The notes under the pieces: model-generated
Told to the model about the DNA's origin: nothing
What the model saw: only the letters and a program-made list of their open reading frames with translations
Databases searched by the model: none
Translations under genes and position numbers: made by a program
Part shown: positions 27,801 through 37,397 of the stretch, one piece after another
Layout: every line of letters begins with the position of its first letter
Numbering within the stretch: position 1 is the first letter of the stretch
DNA from: Anaeramoeba flamelloides
Lineage: Eukaryota > Metamonada > Anaeramoebidae
Assembly: GCA_027625915.1 (NCBI GenBank)
Contig: JANTQA010000042.1
Coordinates: 1,562,001 to 1,626,000 of the forward strand
Direction: 5' to 3'
Length of the DNA: 64,000 bases

Positions 27801-29936
27801 TGTAATATTATTTTCAAAATTAATTTTTAATTTGTAGATCTTAATCATTTTTTCTAATTTAGTTAAAGGTTTTTTTTTGAATTTACTTTTTGATTGTTGG
27901 TTTTTTTTATTTTTCATTAAATATTTTTTTTTTTTTACTTTTTTTTTTTTTTTTTATATTTTTTTTCTTTTTTTTTTCTCTTTATTTAAAAAGTTAATTT
28001 CAAAAAAAAAAATGATTGGAACTCCAAATTAACATTAAGAAAAGTGATACTTTGGGTAAAGTCTTTTTAATTGAATAAATTTACAATTGAAAAATTGTAT
28101 TTTCAACAATTTTTAACTTCCTAAAAAACCTGAGAAATTTTGCAACCGAGGTTCCAATGAAAGGTTTTCAAATTTTTTTTTAGATTTTATTTTTTTGAAA
28201 AATTTATAATTTGTTTAGGTATTTCTTTTATGAATATCGAATCTAATCTGAAGTCTATTATTAATCTTATTTCTAAACAATATTGCGTTGGTGGTTTCTT
28301 AAAAAAATCGAATTTATGTATTATTGGAATATGTAAAATCAATAGAAACACACCAATTCTTATTTACAAAACAGAATTTAAAATTGAAAATATGATAATC
28401 TCATTAAATAGAAAAAATTTAAATTCAAAAAATAAATTAAATAATTTATCTCTTCCTAATTTAAAAAAAATTAATAAAATTTAATCAAAAAATAAACAAT
28501 AAAACAAATTGGGATTCGGAGAATTTAAGACTTCTTATAAAAATTGAAATATATAAGTACACATATAACGAGTTGTTGAATTATAAAAGTTGGAAGTATC
28601 GTTAGTGTTTTTTTTTTTTTTTACTTTTAGAAATGAAAAGAAAATTTATTAAATTTTCTTTTTTATTTCTTAAATTAAAAAAAAAACGCCGTTACTTTTC
28701 AGAATTTAAAAGAATTGAGGAAAATCTTTGATTTTTCTCTATTCTTTTGAATTCTGGAAAAGTTAGGCACTTGGTGGTACTTGACGGCACTCCATAAAAA
28801 TATTTTAAAATAATTAAAAATCAAAAAAATTTATTTAAAAGACAAAAATATTTAAGTTATCCTTCTTTGGGGATACTCAAGTGATTTAGTCTTATTAAAA
28901 TATTAAAAATATTATTATTTTTTGAAATGTATCGAAACATTTGTGAAACAGGGAAAAAAGTTCAAAAGTATTTTTCCAAATATAATATTAAATCACCTTT
29001 AAGTAACCGAGTATTAATGTTTTTAGATGTAATTATTTTCATCCAAATAAAAGAACAAATAAATAAAAGGAAAAAATAAAATTGTAAGTGTCCAAAATAA
29101 TGAAACGAGTGGATCGAAATAATCTTAACAAAAAATATATTTGTTAAATTTTTTGAAATTTCACCAACAATTATTGATCGTTCAAAGGCTTAGATACCAT
29201 CGATTAATCGATGTGATTTTATCTATTTAACTAAAATCAACTTGAACGTAATATCAATCATTGGAAAATAAATTCCGATCGAAAGAAACAGATTACATAA
29301 CTGCAAAAAAGAAAATGAAAATAAAATAAAAAATACAAAAATGATTAAAATAGTTTGAAGATTCAAAATTATTTCCAAATTGAATGGAAAGTGTAGTACT
29401 ATTATTCTTTAAACTGTTTTAACTGGTCAAAATTTTTGAAATTTGATATATATTAAATTGATTATTCAAAAAAAAACATGGCTTTTTATAAAAACAAGAT
29501 AAATAGAAATATATACAGATAAAAATCACTTTTTGCATATATATTACTAGAAAATGTCTCTTTTGAAAAATATTTTTGTTCTTAAATAAATCTAAAAATT
29601 TTTTGAATAATTATTTAATAAAAAAAATCTATTATTACTTAAGGATAAAAAGAAAGAAAGAAAAGAAATATTTACATTAATGAAAAATTTAAGAATAATG
29701 TTAAAATATAGAATGTTCTTCTCTTTTTTTTGAATTTTTGTTGTATATCTATAAAACTAACACCATTTGTAGTATGTTTTGTAATATATTCTAATATTTG
29801 AATTTTTTTTGGATCGTTTTGCAAATTAATCTATTATTAATAGTAAATAAAAATAAATATTTTTAGAAATGGTTATTATTAATAAAATATTAATCTTGAT
29901 AAAATAAAACAAATATATTGGTGAAAATATATTCCA

Positions 29937-29970
<34 letters not shown>

Positions 29971-32505
29971 AAGATAGATTGGTATCCATTAAGATCTGGA
30001 TATATTATTTTCTTTAATATTTTTGGGTGTATTTTTGAATTATTTTTTTTTATTTGTATTGTTTCTCTCAAAACTCAATTGTTATCATCAGCACAAATTG
30101 GGTTGGGGGAAGATTTTGAGGATTTTTGAATCCAATGATTAAATGAAAATTAAAATTGCCAAGACGAGCCAAGAGTTTTTTTAAATAAAAACAAAATTTA
30201 AAACCCTTTCGACTTAAACCACAAGCCAAAAAAAAATTATCAACAGTGTGTAAGAGTTTCTCAAAAAAATTTTGAAAGGAAAATTTTCCTCTTTTTCATT
30301 TTTTGATGCTGGGAAAGATAGATTTTGGAAAAAAATAAAATTTTTTTCCTTCTTATATCTCGTTGAATTAAAATTTTATGATAATTACCAACCTCAAAAA
30401 CCTTTTCAAAGTTGAATAAACACACAGAACGCAGATTTTCAATTACAAACATAGTTGTTAATAGAAACTAATTTGATTCTTTTCTGAATTTTGTTGTTAA
30501 AAAAAAAAAGATTCCTTAAGGGATCAGTACTCTACAATAACAAGGCAAAATTTTAAAATAAGTTATTGGTGATATTATGAACTTACAAATTTTGGAGATG
30601 TCAAGTATCTAAAAATTCTGAATGGTTAAAAAACCCAAAAAAGAAAATTTTTTTAGTGAGATCAATTTTTTTTACATTTTTTTTAAGAAAGAAAACCTTT
30701 AAATTCGTTATATTTCTTATATTATAAAAAGTTTGTAACCTGTTTTTTCCATCATTATTACACAATATCAAGTCTTTGTTGTAAAGAATATTAATAAAAG
30801 ATTTTTATTCAATTTTGAGATAATTCTTTTGGTTAACCTAAAAAAATGATTTATTCAACATATTCAAAAATAATGGTATTGTTTTAATAATTGTAGTTAT
30901 AACCATTAAAGTTTTTAAAGTCAGTTTAAAATTTTACTGAGAAAATGTGTTTTTGTTCTTAAGATAAAATTAGATTTTTTCAAAATAAAAAATTCTAATA
31001 GATATTTGGGAATTAGGTTATTTTTTCCTCAAAATTCAAAATCTATTTTTTTATTTCAAAAAATGATTTCAATTGTTTAAATGGATACTTGTGGATAAGA
31101 CCAAACAATAGTTAAAAAAAAATTTCAAAATTTGAAAATTCTTTTGCAATTTTTTTTCACTTTTTTCAAACCAGAAAATGACTTTTTTTTAAAACTTTAA
31201 AGAATAAAAAAAATTTTGCTTAATATATCTCAATTTAATTGATAAACTGTTGTTAAGCTTGTATCAAATTTTCATTTATTAATATCCATTACTTCAATTA
31301 GTTTTATTCGCTATGATTTGAATTGAAATATTTCTCATTAAAAATAATAACAAAATAAAAAATTTTCTTTCAAAATCAAGACTTTTCCAACATAAAACTA
31401 AAAATATGTTTCACTCTTTTCAAGAATTAACTTAATTGGTTAATAAAAATAATATGTTATTTTTTTTTCGTTTTATTAAAAACATGTGAATATTGGATTT
31501 CAAATAATACACTCAAATTAATAAATTGTTTCAATGGGGTTAACTCATCCATCTCAGAAACCAAATCAGAAATTACAAAAAATTTTTTCAAGATCTTTAC
31601 AAGATTTCATTTTATAGTTTGAAAATACTTGTACCTTAATTTTCATTTTTCAGTTTTAAACAAACCCTCGAAGGATCTGTCGTCAATTATTCAATTGGTT
31701 AATTTAAAAAATTCTGATTCGTTAATGAACTTTCTTTTTTACTGTTATTTGAAATTTAAAAAGGGATTTTCATCTTTTTAATTTTGAAATATCTGAGTTT
31801 CATTTAGGATTCAAAGTACACCCAAAATTTATCAATGTATCGAATAAAAAAGGACCAAACTAAAAAATAGAAAGGACAAATTACAATCTATTTCTTGAAT
31901 ACTTAATTTGTAAAAAAGAAAAGGAAAATGAAGTGAAAATTTTTTCCCATTTATTTCCCAAATAACAGCAATAAGTTGGGGTATTTTAGGGATTGAGTGA
32001 GAAGTAAATATTTCAACAATAAAAGAAATTTTTATCTCTTGCGTAAAAGAACAACAAAAAGGCTTTCCTTTTGAATTTTAGATCTTTGTTAACTAACAAT
32101 ACGATCAAAAAAGAAAAGTTTAATTGAAGAAAAAGCACAATTTTTTGTTTTTTGTTTTTTGTTTTTTTTTTTTTTTCAAAACAGAAAAGAAGAAAGCCAA
32201 AAAAGATTTACATCATTAGTCCATAAAAATTTTTGTCTTTCAATCTCAGAAGAAACAAGAATAATTTGGTTTTCCATTTTGAGTGGATCTAAATTGATTA
32301 ATTCTTCCTTTTTCATTATTTTCCGATCTGATTTCTTTCTTTTTTCATAAAATTCGATGTTACAATTGATTAATTTTGAAAAGAGTTTGACTTTTGGTTT
32401 GTCTGTTTCAAACTTTTGGAATTCATAAAGCTGTTTTAAAAGTAGCCCTTCAGATCCGTTTAAAAGTATTTCATAAATACATTTTGATAATGTATCTTGA
32501 AACAT
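15840..32505 (-). CDS. TFIIIC largest subunit (GTF3C1 / tau138 homolog), four exons
   Basis: Subunit of TFIIIC that recognises the B-box of tRNA genes for RNA polymerase III. Exons on the minus strand are 32505-32212, 29830-29676, 25351-24895 and 20677-15840, all with compatible phases; about 1,915 codons against roughly 2,100 in human. Exon 1 has DTLSKCIYEIL and IILVSSEIERQKFL, matching the human LIIVASQAMRYRAL region. Exon 3 into exon 4 spells RQILDIVKKRGKKGIFQS followed by DFVNMFYFTYKNAMHQLDQL, the winged helix with human KGISQAEI. Later segments are SYRILTWSKLYQI, GLIYGICSRARMLHYF, SMNLEIFIEIIGINFFL and the C-terminal NPGISITQLIEIMIHLSYSE (human RPGIPESSLL). A long Lys/Glu tract lies at 19700-20030. 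Exon 4 changes frame three times, each time at an A-run, suggesting homopolymer length errors or real decay. Assignment is by remembered family pattern, not search. Confidence 0.8.
20678..24894 (-). other. TFIIIC intron 3
   Basis: 4,217 nt, donor GTAAGT after CAATCA and acceptor ATCAATAG, phase 0. It joins the two halves of the conserved winged helix. The content is AT-rich, with long T-runs near 22600-22660; no credible gene was recognised on either strand. Confidence 0.8.
26540..27495 (-). repeat. Dispersed repeat family E, inverted copy
   Basis: The reverse complement aligns with 30737-31640 over most of its length. Shared blocks in order: TCTTTGTT, GAATATTAATA, TTGAGATAATTCTTT, GGTTAACC, GATAAGACCAAACAAT and GGGGTTAACTCAT. 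Parts also match 1-640. It lies in TFIIIC intron 2. No transposase motif was found. Confidence 0.7.
28230..28484 (+). other. Unrecognised open frame nested in TFIIIC intron 2 (opposite strand)
   Basis: 84 codons starting MNIESNLKSIINLISK and containing QYCVGGFLKKSNLCIIG, then an Asn/Lys/Leu-rich tail. Composition is more complex than the surrounding DNA, and an acceptor-like ATAATTTGTTTAG sits just before 28219, so it could be the last exon of a nested gene. No family is recognised and no upstream exon was found. It may equally be chance. Confidence 0.25.
28590..28800. repeat. Family F hairpin module
   Basis: Contains a near-perfect hairpin (AAAAGAATTGAGGAAAATC, loop TTT, then its complement ending ATTCTTTT) and a second one in A/T-rich flanks. 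It ends with GACGGCACT, as at 54228. The closest relative is 54085-54240. Confidence 0.6.
28925..29445 (+). mobile_element. Family D TIR element, copy in TFIIIC intron 2
   Basis: Collinear with 61631-62175: AATCCAAATAAAAG or ATCCAAATAAAAG, GTGTCCAAAATAATGAAACGAG, TTGATCGTTCAA followed by TAGATAC, ATTACATAACTGCAAAAA, CTGTTTTAACT and terminal GTCAAAATTTTTGAAA. The left terminus is poorly preserved. Confidence 0.65.
29940..29968 (+). repeat. (TG)n microsatellite
   Basis: About 14 uninterrupted TG units inside TFIIIC intron 1. It causes spurious Cys/Val and His/Thr open frames on the two strands. Confidence 0.95.
30737..31640 (+). repeat. Dispersed repeat family E, copy 2
   Basis: The most complete forward copy, about 0.9 kb. 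Its last 625 bp match 1-640, and its whole length matches the inverted copy at 26540-27495. Because copies 2 and 3 are inverted and bracket TFIIIC exon 2, their transcripts could pair. Confidence 0.7.
31738..31972. mobile_element. Foldback element family A
   Basis: The left end reads TTACTGTTATTTGAAATTTAAA. The right arm reads AAAATGAAGTGAAAATTTTT then CCCATTTATT and AAATAACAGCAATAAG, i.e. its complement with differences. The spacer is unrelated to those of other copies. Confidence 0.6.
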
Positions 32506-32990
32506 AAAATAAGGAAAAAAAATGACGAATAAAAAGGGTTTAGAAAATCAGTTGAAAAGAAGAATAAGTCTTTTTTGTTAGCACAGTAAGTTCAGAAGTT
32601 ATTACCAACTTTTTTAAACAATTCTTTTTCTTATAAAGGCTGAAAAAATCATATTAGATTATATATGGAGATTACTTAATTACAGATTGATTTAATCTAA
32701 GGTGAATCCAAAATTTTTTAACCAAATCTGTCACCAGGTTGTTGTAAAAAATAATATGTTCAAATTTCTTCTTTAGTTTGGGGAAAAATACTGATTTTCC
32801 TCAGAAGAAAAAATAAACAAAAAATTTAAATCTTTTTCAATGATTTTTAAGGTATACAATTTCTCAAATTTCAAAAGAGACGATCTTATAGAAAGTGTAC
32901 AAGGACATGTTACTATAATTCTTATCTGATCGATCTTGGACGGAGTATGAATTTTAGATATTTATGAAAAAATCCAATTTAAAGTAATTA

Positions 32991-33980
32991 CTGTTGTCAA
33001 AATAAAGCGTGCAAAAAAAATTTAATGCGTGTTTCAAAATAAAAAGTGTGTTTTTTTGTTATAAACTATCATTCAAAATCATTGGCCCATCAAAAATCAA
33101 AATTTAAAGAAAAATATTTTTAATACTTGTAGTTATCTATTATAATATCAAAATTTTTATTTTAGTATTTGGTTCACTACTCCAGGGGTATTTGTTTTTC
33201 TTCAAAAAATAAAATAAAAAAGTTAAAAAAAATTTTAAAACAAATTGGGCCATTTATTTTGAATGAAGCATTACATGAAAAAAAAATTTTTTTAAAAATT
33301 AATAAAACCCATTTATCGATCCTCCTTCCCTTTGAATAACTAAATCTAATCTCTTTTTCATTTTTTGAAACGAATTTTTCATTAATTCATCTGTTACTTC
33401 TTTTCAAATTTTGATTTTCATTTTCCTTTTTAACAAAACACTTTTGAAAAAAATAAAAAAGAAAAAAATGATTTATTTACAAACTTTTCATTGTGGGAGG
33501 AAAAACTTTAAAACGATACAAAAGCAATTCAAAATTGAAATATAAGGTGGGCCATTTATTTTGAATTTTAGTTTAGTTGACCAATACATTAACCAATCAA
33601 AGAAACCAATAATAAACCCTAAAAAAAATGGTGTTGGTTTCTTAAAGTTCTATTATTTAAAAAAAATTCTAAAAATTAAGGATCAAATTACAAAATTTAT
33701 CTCCAAAAATAGAGGTAAATTTTTAGAATTTTTTTGCTTATCAAAAAAAACAAAAAATATCAAAAAAAATTGTGAATATTAGGAAAATTTTCAACTATTT
33801 GTATGAATAATTTAAATTTTACAGAAAATAATCAGAACTTAACTTTCAAAATTTATTTGAACCTAAGTATACTATTTGGTAGTAGATTGGATGTTGCCTT
33901 GGTACAAGAATAAAAAAAAAGTACGGATAATATTTTGAAACCGGATTATTGTCGTTGTGCACGCTTTATTTTGATCACTG
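32991..33980. mobile_element. Tc1/mariner-type DNA transposon, 990 bp, with nested element
   Basis: The left end is CTGTTGTCAAAATAAAGCG TGC. The complement of the right end begins CAGTGATCAAAATAAAGCG TGC. Each end is flanked by a TA dinucleotide (32989-32990 and 33981-33982), the target duplication of this superfamily. About 25 bp of terminal inverted repeat agree. The interior is too short for a full transposase and is partly occupied by a family H element, so this copy looks non-autonomous. Confidence 0.8.
33070..33566 (-). mobile_element. Family H element with Tc1-like transposase C-terminal remnant, nested
   Basis: Bounded by TTCAAAATCATTGGCCCAT at the left and GTGGGCCATTTATTTTGAA at the right, an inverted pair. 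An extra internal right-type end lies at 33247-33264. On the minus strand, about 33300-33400 reads EVTDELMKNSFQKMKKRLD followed by LVIQREGGSI, resembling the C-terminus of Tc1-type transposases (SMPRRLQAVIxAxGG). The homologous copy at 59770-60268 reads KNWKEVADELM and MKKRLDLVIQ. Confidence 0.65.
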
Positions 33981-34432
33981 TAAAAAAATACCTAGAATAA
34001 AAATTCCTAACAAAATTTTATAAAGTGAATATAAGTAAAATTGTTATGTAATTTCGTTTATTTAGAATCAAATCCTTTTTTTAAGAAAATTAAACTTTAC
34101 AAATCATAACCTCCCACTGATTAGAATGATGATTAATGAAATCATACTTGTTCAAAACGATATTCAGTCAATCAAAAACAACAAGAATAAAAATTATCAT
34201 TTTCCGACTCTAGGAAACCCCTATAAACGCCTATTCTTTTTCAAAAAAGTTGATCTACTTAGAATTATCAAACAATTACTTGGATATTCTAGAAACACCC
34301 CCACCTTAATGAACTTTAGGTAGGTTTTTTACTCGACTCCTAAAAAATTTGGATATTTATAAAAAGGATTTGATTGAAAATAAAAGAAATTAAACAACAA
34401 TTTACCTAATATTCACTATTAAAAATAATGAT

Positions 34433-34870
34433 CGATATTATTTTTATTCTAGGTATTTTTTTCACTACTATATAGCATTTTATTTTTTTTATATTTTCCA
34501 AAGATGAATTGAAGGGTATAAGATTAAGAGGTTGAAAGATAAGGCAATATAAAAAAGTGATTTTTAGATTGTAAATTGAAATATTTATTTCCCTATTTTA
34601 CTTAATCACCAAAAAAAAAAAATTAAATGTTTAAAAAGCTCAAAATAAAACCAACCAATTTAAAATTTTTAATTAAAACAACCAAAAAATGACTGTTTTC
34701 ATAGTACCTTATCTTTAAATCTTTTAATCTTGCACTCTTCAATTTTGATTTCAAAAATATAAAAAAAAATAAAATGCTAAAAATAGTTTTTTTGAACTAA
34801 TAGTAAAATACATACCAAGATGAAGATCTATCATTTAATAACCAAAATACACATATGCCATTGTGATGTC
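34433..34870. mobile_element. Large foldback element, family G copy 1
   Basis: Two arms of roughly 150 bp in inverted orientation. The left arm includes GAATTGAAGGGTATAAGATT and AAAGATAAGG; the complement of the right arm includes AATTGAAGAGTGCAAGATT, AAAGATAAGG and, further out, TGTTATTTTGG-like and CTTGGTAT blocks. The same arms occur at 41785-42247. Confidence 0.55.
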
Positions 34871-36689
34871 AGATACTTTCTTTTTCAAATTTGGGGTATT
34901 ATCTATCTTCAGCTCAATTGCGTTTTTTAGGGATTCGAAGAAAAGTAAATAATTGGAAGTAATATAATTTGATCAATAAAATATTGGTAGGTCACGAAAA
35001 TAAGCTCTCGACTTATTCATTTACAGTTGGATACTTACCATAATCAAAACAAACGTGAATTCGTTATATAGGTCTTTGATTTAATCATGAATAATTATTT
35101 GGTTAATGGGTGTATGTTTCTTACTAAGATGATAACATTTTAAACTATATCTAGTGTGATTTATCCGATGGGTCAAAAACTTATTAGCTGTTTTATTAAT
35201 TATTTTTTAAAAAAATTTAATTGTATTCTTAAAATTTACATATCAAAAAAAAATACCTAGTGCTCTGGGAATATAAGCCCAATTTTTCAATTAAAAGTAA
35301 TATCTTTTTTTTCTTTGCCAATACAACATCTAATTCAGTATTCAATCTTATATAAAGGAATTAAACGATTTACTATTTTGATTAGATTCTAAATCTCAAA
35401 TTGAATTTTATAAAAATTTTTAGTAATTTTTGCGTTTTTTTTTTCGAAAATTTTTGGTTTTATTTTAAAAAATAAAACTTATTTAAAATTAGACCTATAT
35501 TTGGATTTAATTTTTTTCTATTTAACTTTTTCTTTGTAGGAATTCAATTTTTATAAAACTTCAAGAAATCAATACTTTTTTGACTTATTATTTTGGACAT
35601 ACTTTGATCAATAATTTAATATTCAAACTTTCTGGAAAAAAGAAACACATTTTGTAATTTGAAACACTATTTGAGAATGGGTATGTGGTTTATTTTTAAA
35701 ACGGTAAATTGTGTGTCAATAGAACTTTCAGTACCTAGCAACTAGCATGTATTTTATTGATATTTCTTTAAATATTTTTCTATTTGTTGTTTAACTTTTT
35801 TTTTTTTTAATTTTTTTTTTTTCGTCTTTGTTTTTTAGAAAGTTTGTGTTTGGTTCTCAAATCTTATTTTTGCTAAATCCTATTTAAAGCTATTCTATAC
35901 ATTTTTAACCATTTTTAAAATTATTTCAATGATTCGCTAATTTGGTTAAGTTGATTCAGTTGAGTTCGATTGTTTAAAAAGTGTAATCAAACAAGATTAT
36001 GTAGTTTTTGTGATTCTAATACCAAATTTTTTATAATTTATAACTCATCAAAACACTTCAAAAGAGAGAGAAATGAGCCAAAATAACTCAAAAAAAAAAA
36101 TAAAAAGTAAAAAGTCTAAAAAATCAAAAACAAAAATATTATGTATTTATTTTTCTCAATTAATGATTATTTTACATTTAAACATCAAAATGCGCGTTAT
36201 CTTTCAAAAGGCCTTCATAATATTTCATAATATATGTTATTCTTTCACCTACTTTGTATGAAAGAAGTAATTTCAATAATAATATATTATTATTCTAAGT
36301 TTTTAGCAAAAATTTTATTTTAGATTAAATACTAATAATTAATTATATTATTTAAATTTATCTTTCTCTTCAGATATATTGATAAATGGATATAGAATAA
36401 AAAAAAAAAAAAAAACACAAAAGCTGATCCCAATACAAAGAATAGGTTGTTATGAAATATTCGGAATAATTTTAATTTTTTTTTTTTTAGTTTAAAATAA
36501 AAATTATTATCTTTGGTTATTAAATTTTTTGATTTAATAATTCTACAATTATTCATTAATTTATAAAAATAATTGAAAATATTTGGATTGAATGATGTAT
36601 TTTATATGAATGTAAAATTAATTCTTTATTATATTTTTAAATTAAATTTTCTAACATATTAAGATAAAAATATAGAAATAAAAATTAAA

Positions 36690-37226
36690 AGTACAAAATT
36701 TTTGACATAGTTAAAATGGTTAAAAGAATAACAATTTTACTACACTTTGATTCAATTTGAAAATAATTTTAATTTTAATAAAGTATTTGTTCATTTTTTT
36801 GTTTTTTGTTTTCAGTTCCATTTTGCCAATTACATAATTGTTTACCTTATCTTGAAAAAAATTTTTGTTAAATTTTGATAGAAGGTTAAGGTTATATTGG
36901 GTTTGTTAATTATATAAAAATCATATACAATTTGTTGATTGTATCTAATTATTTGATCGATCAGTAATTTTTGATAAAATTTGTACAAGATTTGTCAATA
37001 CATCTTTTCGTTTTTCTCTCCCAAAATTTTTGACACATCGATAATTTTTTTCTTTCGATTTATAATTATTGATTTTTTTTTTGTAATATATTGTAAATGT
37101 TGTAAGCAATTGTTAACATTTCGATTGGCTAGTAGATTTCATTTGATATTTCTTCGAGAATTGATTAAATAAGATTTTTTTTTTTCAAAAATCTGAATTT
37201 TAGGAGTGTCAAAAATTTTGAATTGG
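36690..37226 (-). mobile_element. Family D TIR element
   Basis: Begins GTACAAAATTTTTGACATAG and ends GAGTGTCAAAAATTTTGAATT, inverted ends. An internal copy of the end (CCAAAATTTTTGACACATC) lies at about 37021. The interior has TATTTGATCGATCA and TTCGATTGGCTAGT blocks collinear with 13089-13617. Confidence 0.7.
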
Positions 37227-37237
37227 AGTTTAAACAC

Positions 37238-37375
37238 ACGTATAGGTGTGTGTGTTTATGTGTGTATGTGTGTGTGTGTGTGTGTGTGTGCATGTATATG
37301 TATGTATGTACATGTATGCATGTATGCATGTGTATGTATATATGTATATGTATGTATGTATGTACATATACATTT
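37238..37375. repeat. TG / TATG / CATG compound microsatellite
   Basis: Alternating purine-pyrimidine tract of about 140 bp: (GTGT)n followed by ATGTATGTACATGT-type repeats. It starts about 20 bp downstream of the beta-helix gene's stop codon. Confidence 0.95.
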
Positions 37376-37397
37376 TACAATTTAAAGAGTTTAATTT

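Larger units (their letters stand above)
25352..29675 (-). other. TFIIIC intron 2, with repeats
   Basis: 4,324 nt, donor GTAAAT after TCATTAAT and acceptor TTTAAATAG. Phase 2 to phase 1 remainder fits exactly (AT plus A). It contains an inverted family E repeat (26540-27495), a family F hairpin (28590-28800), a family D element (28925-29445) and an exon-like open frame on the opposite strand at 28230-28484. Confidence 0.75.
29831..32211 (-). other. TFIIIC intron 1, with repeats
   Basis: 2,381 nt, donor GTAAAT after AATGAT and acceptor TTAATAATAG, phase 0. It holds a (TG)n tract at 29940-29968, a family E repeat (30737-31640) and a family A foldback (31738-31972). Exon 2 beside it (155 nt) was found by reading the minus strand: it encodes NDPKKIQILEYITKHT, a helix-turn-helix-like segment in the position expected from human GTF3C1. 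Confidence 0.7.
32506..37397. other. Intergenic, transposon-rich
   Basis: Lies between the 5' end of the TFIIIC gene and the 3' end of the beta-helix gene. It holds the 990-bp Tc1/mariner-type element with nested family H (32991-33980), a large foldback (34433-34870), a family D element (36690-37226) and a TG/TATG-rich microsatellite (37238-37375). Frames at 33561-33782, 34126-34323 and 36073-36261 have no recognisable family and are left out as genes. Confidence 0.65.

Noticed and set aside
28230-28484. Possibility that this is the missing TFIIIC exon
   Set aside because: It is open on the plus strand, opposite to TFIIIC, and exons 2 and 3 already join in phase without it.
33561-33782. 73-codon frame inside the Tc1/mariner-type element as a transposase
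   Set aside because: No DDE-type or helix-turn-helix motif is visible, and the only transposase-like sequence lies on the other strand in the nested element.
36073-36261. 62-codon frame starting MSQNNSKKKIKS
   Set aside because: Lysine-rich start followed by hydrophobic AT-driven sequence; no family, no clear splice partner.
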